The position numbers and the translations under genes were made by a program. A stretch of 10,184 bases of DNA from Pseudomonadota bacterium (lineage in GTDB: Bacteria; Pseudomonadota; Gammaproteobacteria; Burkholderiales; Burkholderiaceae), in assembly GCA_029777935.1 (NCBI GenBank), contig JAKORH010000212.1, positions 1 through 10,184 of the forward strand. The letters are read 5' to 3'. Shown here piece by piece: positions 1 to 6,615 of this stretch; within the stretch, counting starts at the first letter, position 1, and each line of letters begins with the position of its first letter. Under the pieces are notes generated by a model, which saw only the letters and a program-made list of their open reading frames with translations, made no database searches and was not told where the DNA came from.

Positions 1-1
1 C

Positions 2-796
<795 letters not shown>

Positions 797-843
797 CTCA
801 CCCCGCATCGGACCGCGCTGCGGCGCGCGCGAAAGGAGATTCG

Positions 844-1614
844 ATGAACACCGGAGAACCGCTGCTGCAGTTGCGCGACCTGCGGGTCGACGTGGGCGAA
901 CGCAACGTGCTGGCGTCGGCCTCGCTCGACGTGCCCGCCGGCGCGCTCGCCGTGCTGATGGGTGCCAATGGCAGCGGCAAGAGCACGCTCGGCCTCACGC
1001 TGGCCGGGCACCCGCGCTATCGCGTCAGCGGCGGGACGGCGCGCTTCGCCGGACAGGACCTGCTGGCGCTGTCGCCGCAGGCGCGCGCGCGCGCGGGCCT
1101 GTTCGTGTCGTTCCAGGCGCCGCCGGACATTCCCGGCGTGAAGAACGCGCTGTTCATCCGCAGCGCGATCAACGCGGTGCGCGAATCGAAGGGCGAGACT
1201 CCGATCGATTCGTTCGACTTCCTCGCCGCGGCGCGCCGGACTGCCTCCAGGCTCGGACTGCCGGAGACGCTGCTGAGCCGGCCGGTCAACGACGGCTTTT
1301 CCGGCGGCGAACGCAAGCGCAACGAACTGCTGCAACTGGCGCTGCTGCAGCCGCGGCTCGCCATACTCGACGAGATCGATTCGGGTCTGGACGTCGACGG
1401 CGTGCGCGCGGTCGTCGCGCTGGTGCAGGCGCTGCGCGCCGAAGGCACGGCGTTCATCGTCGTGTCGCACTACCTGCAGATGATCGAGTCGCTCGCGCCG
1501 GACGCCGTATACCGGCTCGACCAGGGACGCATCGGCGACAACGGCGGGCTGGAACTGGCGCGCGACATCGCACGCCTGGGCTTCGCCAGCGCAGCGGCAC
1601 CCGTGGAGGCATGA
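844..1614 (+). CDS. sufC: SufC, ABC-type ATPase of the SUF scaffold
   Basis: SufC is the soluble ATPase of SufBC2D; its ATP-driven dimerisation opens the SufB-SufD interface for cluster assembly. The 256 residues match the usual 245-260. Visible motifs are Walker A GANGSGKST (residues 40-48), Q-loop SFQAPPDIPGV, ABC signature SGGERKRNE (about residue 153), Walker B LAILDEIDSGLD (Asp176, Glu177) and switch His209 (VVSHY). The DE(I/T)DSGLD form is typical of SufC. The start at 844 is chosen because GGAG lies 5 nt upstream and homologues begin a few residues before the first beta strand (LLQLRDLRV). An in-frame ATG at 793, overlapping the sufB stop and preceded by AAGGAG at 780-785, would add 17 residues and remains possible. 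It lies between sufB and sufD and is surely co-transcribed. Confidence 0.96.
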   Translation: MNTGEPLLQLRDLRVDVGERNVLASASLDVPAGALAVLMGANGSGKSTLGLTLAGHPRYRVSGGTARFAGQDLLALSPQARARAGLFVSFQAPPDIPGVKNALFIRSAINAVRESKGETPIDSFDFLAAARRTASRLGLPETLLSRPVNDGFSGGERKRNELLQLALLQPRLAILDEIDSGLDVDGVRAVVALVQALRAEGTAFIVVSHYLQMIESLAPDAVYRLDQGRIGDNGGLELARDIARLGFASAAAPVEA

Positions 1615-1615
1615 C

Positions 1616-2833
1616 GTGCCTGTCCTCGCGCGAACCGAAGCGCTGACCGCACGCGAGCGGCTGGCCGCGATGGGATGGATCCCGGCGCGGTCCGAGTATT
1701 TCCGTCATCTGCCGCCGCCGGCCGCCGATGTCTGGCTCGGCAGCGACGCGGCGCTTGCGCTCGCCGGCGATGGCGGCTGGACGGTGCACTGTTCGCCGCT
1801 CGATCCGGATCGCGTCAAGGCGCAGTGGCTCGACGCCGGTATGCCGGAACAGCGCCGGGAACTGCTCGGCGAGCTGTCGCAGCCAGGCGAGCGTGACGTC
1901 GACCGCTTCGCGTGGGCGCATCGCGCGGTCTGTCGCGATGGCTTGCGGCTGCGGATCGGCGGACCGGGCACCGCCGCGAAGAACGATGAAACGATCGCAC
2001 TGGTGCTGCGACACACGCCGCGCGCGGCGGTCGAAGCGCCGCTACTCGCCATCGAGGTCGAACCGGGCGCGCGCTGCGAGCTGGTCGAATTCCACGAGCG
2101 CGGTGCGAGCGACGCCGCGATCGTGCAGAACCTCGACCTGCGCATACGCGTGGCCCGCGGCGCCACGCTGCGGCACGTGCGAGTGGCGCTGCCTGCCGCC
2201 GGCGACCACGTCGCGCAGCGCGCCCGCGTGCGCCTCGACGAAGGCGCGAGGTATCGGCAGGCGCTGATCGCCGCCGGCAGCCGCTATCACCTGCAGCGCA
2301 CCGAGTTCGAGCTGCCGTCGCCCAACGCGCAGGCAAGCGTCGGCGCCGCGCTGTTCGCGGCCGGCACGGCGATGGAGCAGCAGGTCGAAACCAGTCATGC
2401 GGCCGCGCACACGGAGAGCGCGGTCGAATCGCTGCTGCTCGCCGCGGGCGCGGCGCATGGAGTCGTCAATGCCTACAGCCGCATTGCGCCGGGCAGCGAC
2501 GAGGCCGCGGTGCTGCAGCGCCTGTCGGGCATCCCGACCGGGGGCCGGCCGAAGCTGGTGCTGCGGCCGCATCTGGAGATTCACCACGACAAGGTGCAGG
2601 CGGCGCACGGCGCGACGTGGGGCGCGTTGCCCGAGGATGCGTTGTTCTATGCCTGCCAGCGCGGGCTCGACGAGCGCACGGCGCGCGCGCTGATCCTCGA
2701 AGGCATGGCGCACGCGCTGCTCGAACGTGCGCTCGGCGCGGCCGACCGGCTGGAGTCGCTGGGACTCGACGCGGTGCTCGCGCGCGCGGTCGCGAACCAT
2801 CTGCGCGGCAATCAGGAGGCGAGCGATGGGTGA
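1616..2833 (+). CDS. sufD: SufD, Fe-S scaffold subunit paralogous to SufB
   Basis: SufD is the catalytically simpler paralogue of SufB; it pairs with SufB in the SufBC2D scaffold and is needed for iron acquisition and cluster formation. The 405-residue length is normal (E. coli 423). The divergent N-terminal helical region is followed by the beta-helix (about residues 130-330) and a C-terminal helical SufC-binding part (ALFYACQRGLDERTARALILEGMAHALLE). His331 in VQAAHGATWG aligns with E. coli His360, which faces SufB Cys405; the neighbouring E. coli Cys358 position is Ala here. The start is GTG: GGAGG at 1605-1609 sits 6 nt upstream. The competing ATG at 1611 is in another frame and stops after 11 codons. 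Only one base separates it from sufC, and its end overlaps sufS by 8 nt. Confidence 0.95.
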   Translation: MPVLARTEALTARERLAAMGWIPARSEYFRHLPPPAADVWLGSDAALALAGDGGWTVHCSPLDPDRVKAQWLDAGMPEQRRELLGELSQPGERDVDRFAWAHRAVCRDGLRLRIGGPGTAAKNDETIALVLRHTPRAAVEAPLLAIEVEPGARCELVEFHERGASDAAIVQNLDLRIRVARGATLRHVRVALPAAGDHVAQRARVRLDEGARYRQALIAAGSRYHLQRTEFELPSPNAQASVGAALFAAGTAMEQQVETSHAAAHTESAVESLLLAAGAAHGVVNAYSRIAPGSDEAAVLQRLSGIPTGGRPKLVLRPHLEIHHDKVQAAHGATWGALPEDALFYACQRGLDERTARALILEGMAHALLERALGAADRLESLGLDAVLARAVANHLRGNQEASDG

Positions 2834-4103
2834 GATGCTGGCGCTGCTGCGCGCCGGAACGCTGGCGGACGAAATCGGCGCCCAATTCCCGCTGCTGGTG
2901 CAGACGATTCACGGCCATCGGCTCGCGTATCTCGACAACGCGGCGACCACGCAGGTACCGCTCGCGGTGCTCGACGCGATCGGCGCGTTCGAACGGCGCG
3001 ACCGCGCCAACATCCATCGCGGCGTGCACGAGTTGAGCCAGCGTGCCACCGACGCGTTCGAGAGCGCGCGCAGCGGGCTGAAGCGCTTCGTCGGCGCCGG
3101 CGACGCGCACGAACTGGTGTTCACCTCCGGCACGACCGATGCGCTGAACCTGGTCGCGAACGGGCTGTCGGCGGGCGGCGCCGGACCCGACGGCGACCAG
3201 CCGCCCGCGATCGGGCGCGGCGACGAGGTCATCGTCAGCGGGCTGGAACACCACGCGAACCTCGTGCCCTGGCAGCAGGTCGCGCGCCGCGCCGGCGCAG
3301 TGCTGCACGTGCTGCGTCCCGATGCGCAGGGCCGATTGCACATCGACGACCTGGCGCAACTGCTGTCGCCGCGCACGCGCGTGTTCGCGCTGACCGCCTG
3401 CTCCAACGCGATCGGCTATCGCCCGCCGTTCGAGGAACTGCTCGCGCTGGCGGCCGAAGCCGGCGCGCTGACCGTGCTCGACGCCGCGCAGGCGATCGGC
3501 CACGAAGCGCTGCACCTGTCGGCGCTGGCGTGCGACTTCATGGCGTTCTCGGGCCACAAGATGTACGGGCCGATGGGCACCGGCGCGCTGGCCGGCCGCC
3601 GCAAGTCGCTCGAGCTGCTCGCGCCGCTGCGCTTCGGCGGCGACATGGTGCAGTGGGTGCGCTACGACGGCGCGCGTTTCGCCGACCTGCCGGCGCGGCT
3701 GGAGGGCGGCACGCCGAACGTCGCCGGCGCGGTCGGCATGGCGGCGGCCGCGGACTTCATCGCATCGATCGGCCACGCGCGGATCGAGGCACACCTCGGC
3801 GACCTGCGCGCACGCGCGGTCGACGGCTTGTCGCGCCTGCCCGGCGTGCGCGTGCTCGCGGCCGATACGATGCCGTCGGCCATCGTCTCCTTCGTCGCCG
3901 ACGGCGTGCATCCGCACGACATCGGCACGCTGCTCGACGAGGCCGGCATCGCGGTACGCACCGGGCACCACTGCGCGCAGCCGCTGCTCGACCACCTCGG
4001 CGTCGGCGCGACCACGCGCGCCTCGTTCGCCGTCTACAACACGCGCGATGACGTCGATCGTCTGGTCGCGGCGGTGGCTCGCGCGCTGGAACTGTTGCGA
4101 TGA
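2826..4103 (+). CDS. sufS: SufS, group II cysteine desulfurase
   Basis: SufS is the PLP enzyme that converts L-cysteine to L-alanine and leaves a persulfide on its active-site Cys, the sulfur source for SUF. It has 425 residues, slightly longer than the usual 406-415. The extra residues sit partly in the loop around residues 117-130 (GGAGPDGDQPPAIGRG) before the conserved GLEHHANLVPW. The PLP lysine is Lys245 (FSGHKMYGPMG) and the catalytic cysteine is Cys383 (RTGHHCAQPLL). His364 in VHPHD, 19 residues before the cysteine, matches B. subtilis SufS His342, which takes part in zinc-ligand swapping with SufU; E. coli SufS has Tyr there as I recall. AGGAGG at 2814-2819 lies 6 nt before this ATG, and the gene overlaps sufD by 8 nt. 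An upstream in-frame ATG (2727) lies well inside sufD and has no such SD. Confidence 0.96.
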   Translation: MGEMLALLRAGTLADEIGAQFPLLVQTIHGHRLAYLDNAATTQVPLAVLDAIGAFERRDRANIHRGVHELSQRATDAFESARSGLKRFVGAGDAHELVFTSGTTDALNLVANGLSAGGAGPDGDQPPAIGRGDEVIVSGLEHHANLVPWQQVARRAGAVLHVLRPDAQGRLHIDDLAQLLSPRTRVFALTACSNAIGYRPPFEELLALAAEAGALTVLDAAQAIGHEALHLSALACDFMAFSGHKMYGPMGTGALAGRRKSLELLAPLRFGGDMVQWVRYDGARFADLPARLEGGTPNVAGAVGMAAAADFIASIGHARIEAHLGDLRARAVDGLSRLPGVRVLAADTMPSAIVSFVADGVHPHDIGTLLDEAGIAVRTGHHCAQPLLDHLGVGATTRASFAVYNTRDDVDRLVAAVARALELLR

Positions 4104-4120
4104 ATTCGCAACGGGCTATC

Positions 4121-4169
4121 TTCACCGCAGAGAACACGGAGAACTTCCTCTGTGATCTCCGTGGTTGAA
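4121..4169. repeat. imperfect inverted repeat in the sufS-sufU gap
   Basis: The 101-nt gap between sufS and sufU holds two arms, about 4121-4143 and 4147-4169, that are nearly reverse complements. After allowing one inserted base, a 17-position core shows 13 Watson-Crick pairs, two G-U pairs and two mismatches in RNA. The left arm itself looks like degenerate tandem units (CGCAGAG, ACACGGAGA). Base composition differs from the neighbouring genes. From memory, similar ACCGCAGAGAACACGGAG-type interspersed repeats occur between genes in many bacterial genomes; I could not verify this. It may be a mobile palindromic repeat and could act as an mRNA stem-loop inside the operon. No protein gene is credible in this gap. 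Confidence 0.7.
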
Positions 4170-4204
4170 ACGGACCTTTCAGCACGCCGGCCGGAGAAAG
4201 TCCA

Positions 4205-4702
4205 GTGAGCGCCGAAACGGATCTGTACCAGGAAGTCGTCGTCGAGCACAAGCGCGCGCCGCGGCACTTCGGCACGCTGGCGCAGCCGACGCACCAGGCG
4301 CGCGGCACCAACCCGCTGTGCGGCGACGACGTCGCGGTCCAGGTTGAGCTCGATGGCGACACGATCCGAGATATCCGCTTCAGCGGCCACGGCTGTGCGA
4401 TCTGCATCGCGTCGGCCTCGATGATGACCGAAGCGGTGCGCGGCGTGCGCGTGGCCGAGGCGCGCGACCTGCAGCAGCGCTTCCGCGCCGTGCTGACCGG
4501 ACAGCAGGACCCCGACGGCGCGCACCTTGGCAAGCTGATCAGCCTGGCCGCCGTGCGCCGGTACCCGAGCCGCATCAAGTGCGCGCTGCTCGGCTGGCAC
4601 GCGCTCGCGCACGCGCTCGATGCACCGAACCATGCGCCGGACGACACGGCCGCGGTGAGCACGGAGGCGGACGATCTGTTCGCGCGATCCGGGACGACAT
4701 GA
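4205..4702 (+). CDS. sufU: SufU, zinc-dependent sulfurtransferase of the SUF system
   Basis: SufU accepts the persulfide sulfur from SufS and passes it to the SufBCD scaffold, replacing SufE. The 165-residue protein has the NifU/IscU N-terminal fold. Putative zinc ligands are Cys39 and Asp41 (NPLCGDD), Cys64 (GHGCAICIASASMM) and Cys126 (RIKCALLGW), matching B. subtilis Cys41/Asp43/Cys66/Cys128. It has the SufU-type insertion between the second and third cysteines (about residues 85-115), and Lys precedes the last Cys where IscU has His; both favour SufU over an IscU scaffold. The last ~25 residues are low-conservation tail. The start is GTG with GGAGA at 4193-4197, 7 nt upstream; no ATG fits. 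Its stop overlaps the sufT start (ATGA). Confidence 0.93.
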   Translation: MSAETDLYQEVVVEHKRAPRHFGTLAQPTHQARGTNPLCGDDVAVQVELDGDTIRDIRFSGHGCAICIASASMMTEAVRGVRVAEARDLQQRFRAVLTGQQDPDGAHLGKLISLAAVRRYPSRIKCALLGWHALAHALDAPNHAPDDTAAVSTEADDLFARSGTT

Positions 4703-5244
4703 GACGCCACCGCGAAACCGTCATCGTGCGCCGTCCGGTCACGGTCGAGGTGGTGCCGAGCGGCGATCTCGTCGAACTGCCGGCCGACACGCTGGCACAG
4801 GTGACACAGGCGCTCGGTTCGTCGTTCTCGCTGCTGGTCGAAGGCCAGCTCGTGCGGCTGCGCGGCGCCGACGCCGATGCGATCGGCAAGGAGCCGCCGC
4901 CCGCCCCGACGCTGCCCGCGGGCGCGACGGTCGACGATGTCCGCAGCCTGGTCTGGCAGACGCTGAAGACCTGCTACGACCCGGAGATCCCGATCGACAT
5001 CGTCGAGCTCGGCCTGATCTACGAGTGCGACGTCGTGCCGCTCGACGACCAGCGAGTGTCGGTGTCGATCCGGATGACGGTGACCGCGCCCGGTTGCGGC
5101 ATGGGCGAAAGCATCGCCAGCGAAGTGCGCGAAAAGCTCGAAGCGCTGCCGCGCGTGGCAGCCGTGGACGTCGAAGTCGTGTTCGACCCGCCGTGGGACC
5201 GCTCGCGGATGTCGGAGTCGGCGGCGCTTGCGCTGGGCCTGTAG
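4699..5244 (+). CDS. sufT: SufT, DUF59/MIP18-family Fe-S maturation factor
   Basis: SufT proteins help deliver or mature Fe-S clusters, mostly under high cluster demand; the exact chemistry is unsettled. The 181 residues match the long SufT subfamily. Residues 1-65 form the SufT-specific N-terminal region (PVTVEVVPSGDLVELPADT, then TQALGSSFSLLVEGQLVRLRG). A DUF59 domain follows from about residue 80, with the hallmark DPEIPIDIVELGLIYECDV (Asp94 onward) and the conserved cysteine Cys133 in TAPGCGMGESI. It ends in DVEVVFDPPWDRSRMSESAALALGL, as is usual. The ATG overlaps the sufU stop, and no strong SD is seen, so translation is probably coupled to sufU. It is the last clear SUF component of the operon. 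Confidence 0.93.
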   Translation: MRRHRETVIVRRPVTVEVVPSGDLVELPADTLAQVTQALGSSFSLLVEGQLVRLRGADADAIGKEPPPAPTLPAGATVDDVRSLVWQTLKTCYDPEIPIDIVELGLIYECDVVPLDDQRVSVSIRMTVTAPGCGMGESIASEVREKLEALPRVAAVDVEVVFDPPWDRSRMSESAALALGL

Positions 5245-5304
5245 GCGACATGCGCGCGGCCATCGCGCATCCAACGCGCTGGCTCAATCGATGGAGGTGA
5301 CGCA

Positions 5305-5658
5305 ATGGAACATCCGATGTACCCCGAAGTCTCGCAGCAACTCGCTCAGCAGCGCCGCGACCTGGCGCCCGAAACCTATGCCGCATTCCGCGCCTTCGGC
5401 CACCGCGCCTTCGCCGACGGTGCGCTGCCAGCGAAGACCAAGGAACTGATCGCGATCGCGGTCGCGCACGTCACCCAGTGCCCGTACTGCATCCGCGGCC
5501 ACACCGAAGCCGCGCTGAACAAGGGCGCGACCGAGACCGAGATCATGGAAGCGATCTGGGTCGCCGCGGAGATGCGCGCCGGCGCCGCATACGCGCACTC
5601 GCTGGTCGCGATCGACGCGATGAACGAGGTGCGGGCCAGGGCGAGAACCGGCGCCTGA
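5305..5658 (+). CDS. carboxymuconolactone decarboxylase / AhpD-like CxxC protein
   Basis: A 117-residue all-helical protein of the CMD/AhpD superfamily, likely a cytosolic thiol-dependent peroxidase or redox partner rather than a true decarboxylase. Cys59-Pro-Tyr-Cys62 forms the CxxC; Glu47 (12 residues before the first Cys) and His66 (CIRGH) match the spacing of AhpD Glu118/Cys130/Cys133/His137. The AhpD His132 position is Tyr61, so full peroxidase activity is uncertain. The start is fixed by GGAGG at 5293-5297, 7 nt upstream. It lies 60 nt after sufT on the same strand with no obvious promoter or terminator between, so it probably belongs to the SUF transcript. A role in peroxide defence of Fe-S assembly is inferred from position only. 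Confidence 0.88.
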   Translation: MEHPMYPEVSQQLAQQRRDLAPETYAAFRAFGHRAFADGALPAKTKELIAIAVAHVTQCPYCIRGHTEAALNKGATETEIMEAIWVAAEMRAGAAYAHSLVAIDAMNEVRARARTGA

Positions 5659-5682
5659 GGCGCCGCTCGAGGCGCGCGCCTC
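5650..5682 (+). terminator. possible stem-loop pair ending the suf-cmd transcript
   Basis: Two short GC palindromes sit at the end of the CMD gene: GGCGCC-TGA-GGCGCC (5650-5664, around the stop codon) and the 14-bp palindrome GAGGCGCGCGCCTC (5669-5682). Neither is followed by a T run, so this is at best a weak or Rho-assisted terminator; palindromes this short also occur by chance at such high GC. Confidence 0.25.
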
Positions 5683-5693
5683 CGGATCGCGCG

Positions 5694-5731
5694 ATCTTGA
5701 TAAAGGTTCATCTACAGTATTTCTTATATGG
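5694..5731 (+). promoter_or_regulatory. AT-rich promoter-like patch before the hemerythrin gene
   Basis: About 38 bases are strikingly AT-rich compared with everything around them. TTGATA at 5697-5702 is a good -35 candidate. The -10 is unclear: TATTTC (5718-5723, spacer 15) or TCTTAT (5722-5727, spacer 19). A transcript from here would have a leader of about 90 nt before the hemerythrin start. Base composition and position support a promoter; the exact boxes and any regulator are uncertain. Confidence 0.45.
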
Positions 5732-5826
5732 ACCGGCGCGGGGAGAATCGACGCATCGGCTTCGCACGTCCGCTCTGCCGCCCCGGCGAGTGAACGGCGG
5801 ACGGCGCGTGCAGGAGGGAAATGAGC

Positions 5827-6399
5827 ATGGAAACGGTGGACCGTCTGCGCAGGGAACACGGCGTGATGCTGCGGTTGGCCGACGCACTGGCAGGCGAGGC
5901 GCGAACGCTGGACAGCGGCGCCGGCGGCGATCTCGCGCTGATACGCGACGCGCTGCGCTACCTGACCGAGCACCCTGACCGTCGCCACCATCCGCTGGAG
6001 GATCTGGCGCTGTGGCGACTGGCCGATCGCGACCTGCTCGAGCGGCCGCAGGCCGAGGAACTGGACTTCGAGCATCGCGCGCTGCGCTATCACGGCGCCC
6101 GCGTGCTGCAGATGGTCGACGCCGCCTTCGTCGACGTTCCTCTGACACGTGCCGACATCGCCACGGCCACGCAGAGCTACGCGGCGAGCCTGCGCGCCCA
6201 CGTGGTGCACGAGGAACGCGTGCTGTTTCCGTTGCTCGAGTCGCATCTCGCACCGGCCGACTGGGCCCAGATCCATGCAGCCTCGACCGCGCTGGTCGAA
6301 CCCGAGCGGGCGGCGCTGATCGAAGAGCACCTGCGGCGGCTGCTGGCGTCGATCGCGGAGCGCACCGCCTGCGATTGCGCGACCGCCGGCGCCGTATAG
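5827..6399 (+). CDS. hemerythrin HHE-domain di-iron protein
   Basis: A 190-residue four-helix-bundle protein, predicted to bind a non-haem di-iron centre and to sense or handle O2, NO or peroxide, or to help repair Fe-S clusters as YtfE/RIC-type proteins do. The metal-ligand pattern is complete: His11 (REHGVM), His54-x3-Glu58 (HHPLED), His83 (FEHRAL) and His125-x3-Glu129 (HVVHEE). Unlike YtfE there is no separate N-terminal domain, and the tail has Cys182 and Cys184 (ACDCATAG). The start at 5827 is preferred because AGGAGG (5812-5817) is then 9 nt upstream; the in-frame ATG at 5821 would leave only 3 nt. It has its own likely promoter and runs convergent to dctM. Specific function is unknown. 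Confidence 0.88.
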   Translation: METVDRLRREHGVMLRLADALAGEARTLDSGAGGDLALIRDALRYLTEHPDRRHHPLEDLALWRLADRDLLERPQAEELDFEHRALRYHGARVLQMVDAAFVDVPLTRADIATATQSYAASLRAHVVHEERVLFPLLESHLAPADWAQIHAASTALVEPERAALIEEHLRRLLASIAERTACDCATAGAV

Positions 6400-6409
6400 C
6401 AGCGCGCGG

Positions 6410-6489
6410 ATTCTGCCCCGACGCCGATCGCGGTCGTTCGCCGCTTCTCAGCGATACACCAGATCCCGCAGCGCGAGCGTCAGCGGCGG
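6410..6489. repeat. displaced copy of the dctM 3' end (direct repeat, copy 1)
   Basis: This 80-bp stretch repeats 6536-6615 with an exact offset of 126 bp. Positions 6418-6489 (72 bp) are identical, and the 8 bp to the left contain two mismatches. On the minus strand it contains the last 14 codons and stop of dctM plus 30 bp of downstream sequence, but it is detached from the rest of the gene. Confidence 0.95.
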
Positions 6490-6499
6490 AGAGGTCGGG

Positions 6500-6524
6500 A
6501 ACAAGGGGGCGCTGCCCCCTTGTT
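6500..6524. terminator. perfect hairpin between convergent hemerythrin and dctM genes
   Basis: Arms AACAAGGGGGC (6500-6510) and GCCCCCTTGTT (6514-6524) are perfect reverse complements, giving an 11-bp stem with a 3-nt loop (GCT). It sits between two convergent genes, so it could stop transcription from both sides. There is no T run on either strand. It lies in the 54-bp segment between the two copies of the dctM tail and could instead be a small repeat-type element. Confidence 0.5.
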
Positions 6525-6535
6525 GATCCCCCGCA

Positions 6536-6615
6536 ATCCTGCGCCGACGCCGATCGCGGTCGTTCGCCGCTTCTCAGCGATACACCAGATCCCGCAGCGC
6601 GAGCGTCAGCGGCGG
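6536..6615. repeat. dctM 3' end in place (direct repeat, copy 2)
   Basis: This is the partner of the copy at 6410-6489. It contains the true dctM stop (6574-6576), the final 14 codons of the gene and the sequence just downstream. Identity is complete over 6544-6615. Confidence 0.95.

Noticed and set aside
2466..3995. Long minus-strand open frame opposite sufD and sufS
   Set aside because: Antisense shadow of two certain genes in GC-rich DNA; the translation is compositionally biased with no family features.
4100..4168. 22-codon frame starting at the ATG that overlaps the sufS stop
   Set aside because: It consists almost entirely of the inverted repeat and has no separate SD or protein-like features; more likely chance.
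5697..5711. FNR/ANR box (TTGAT-N4-ATCAA)
   Set aside because: Only the left half fits; the right side reads GTTCA, too poor to call as a site.
5715..5731. NsrR operator
   Set aside because: About half of the consensus positions match in an AT-rich stretch, which is expected by chance; kept only as a hint.
6400..6573. Insertion sequence or CRISPR remnant because of the direct repeat
   Set aside because: There are only two copies, no transposase and no regular spacer series; the repeat is explained by duplication of the dctM end.
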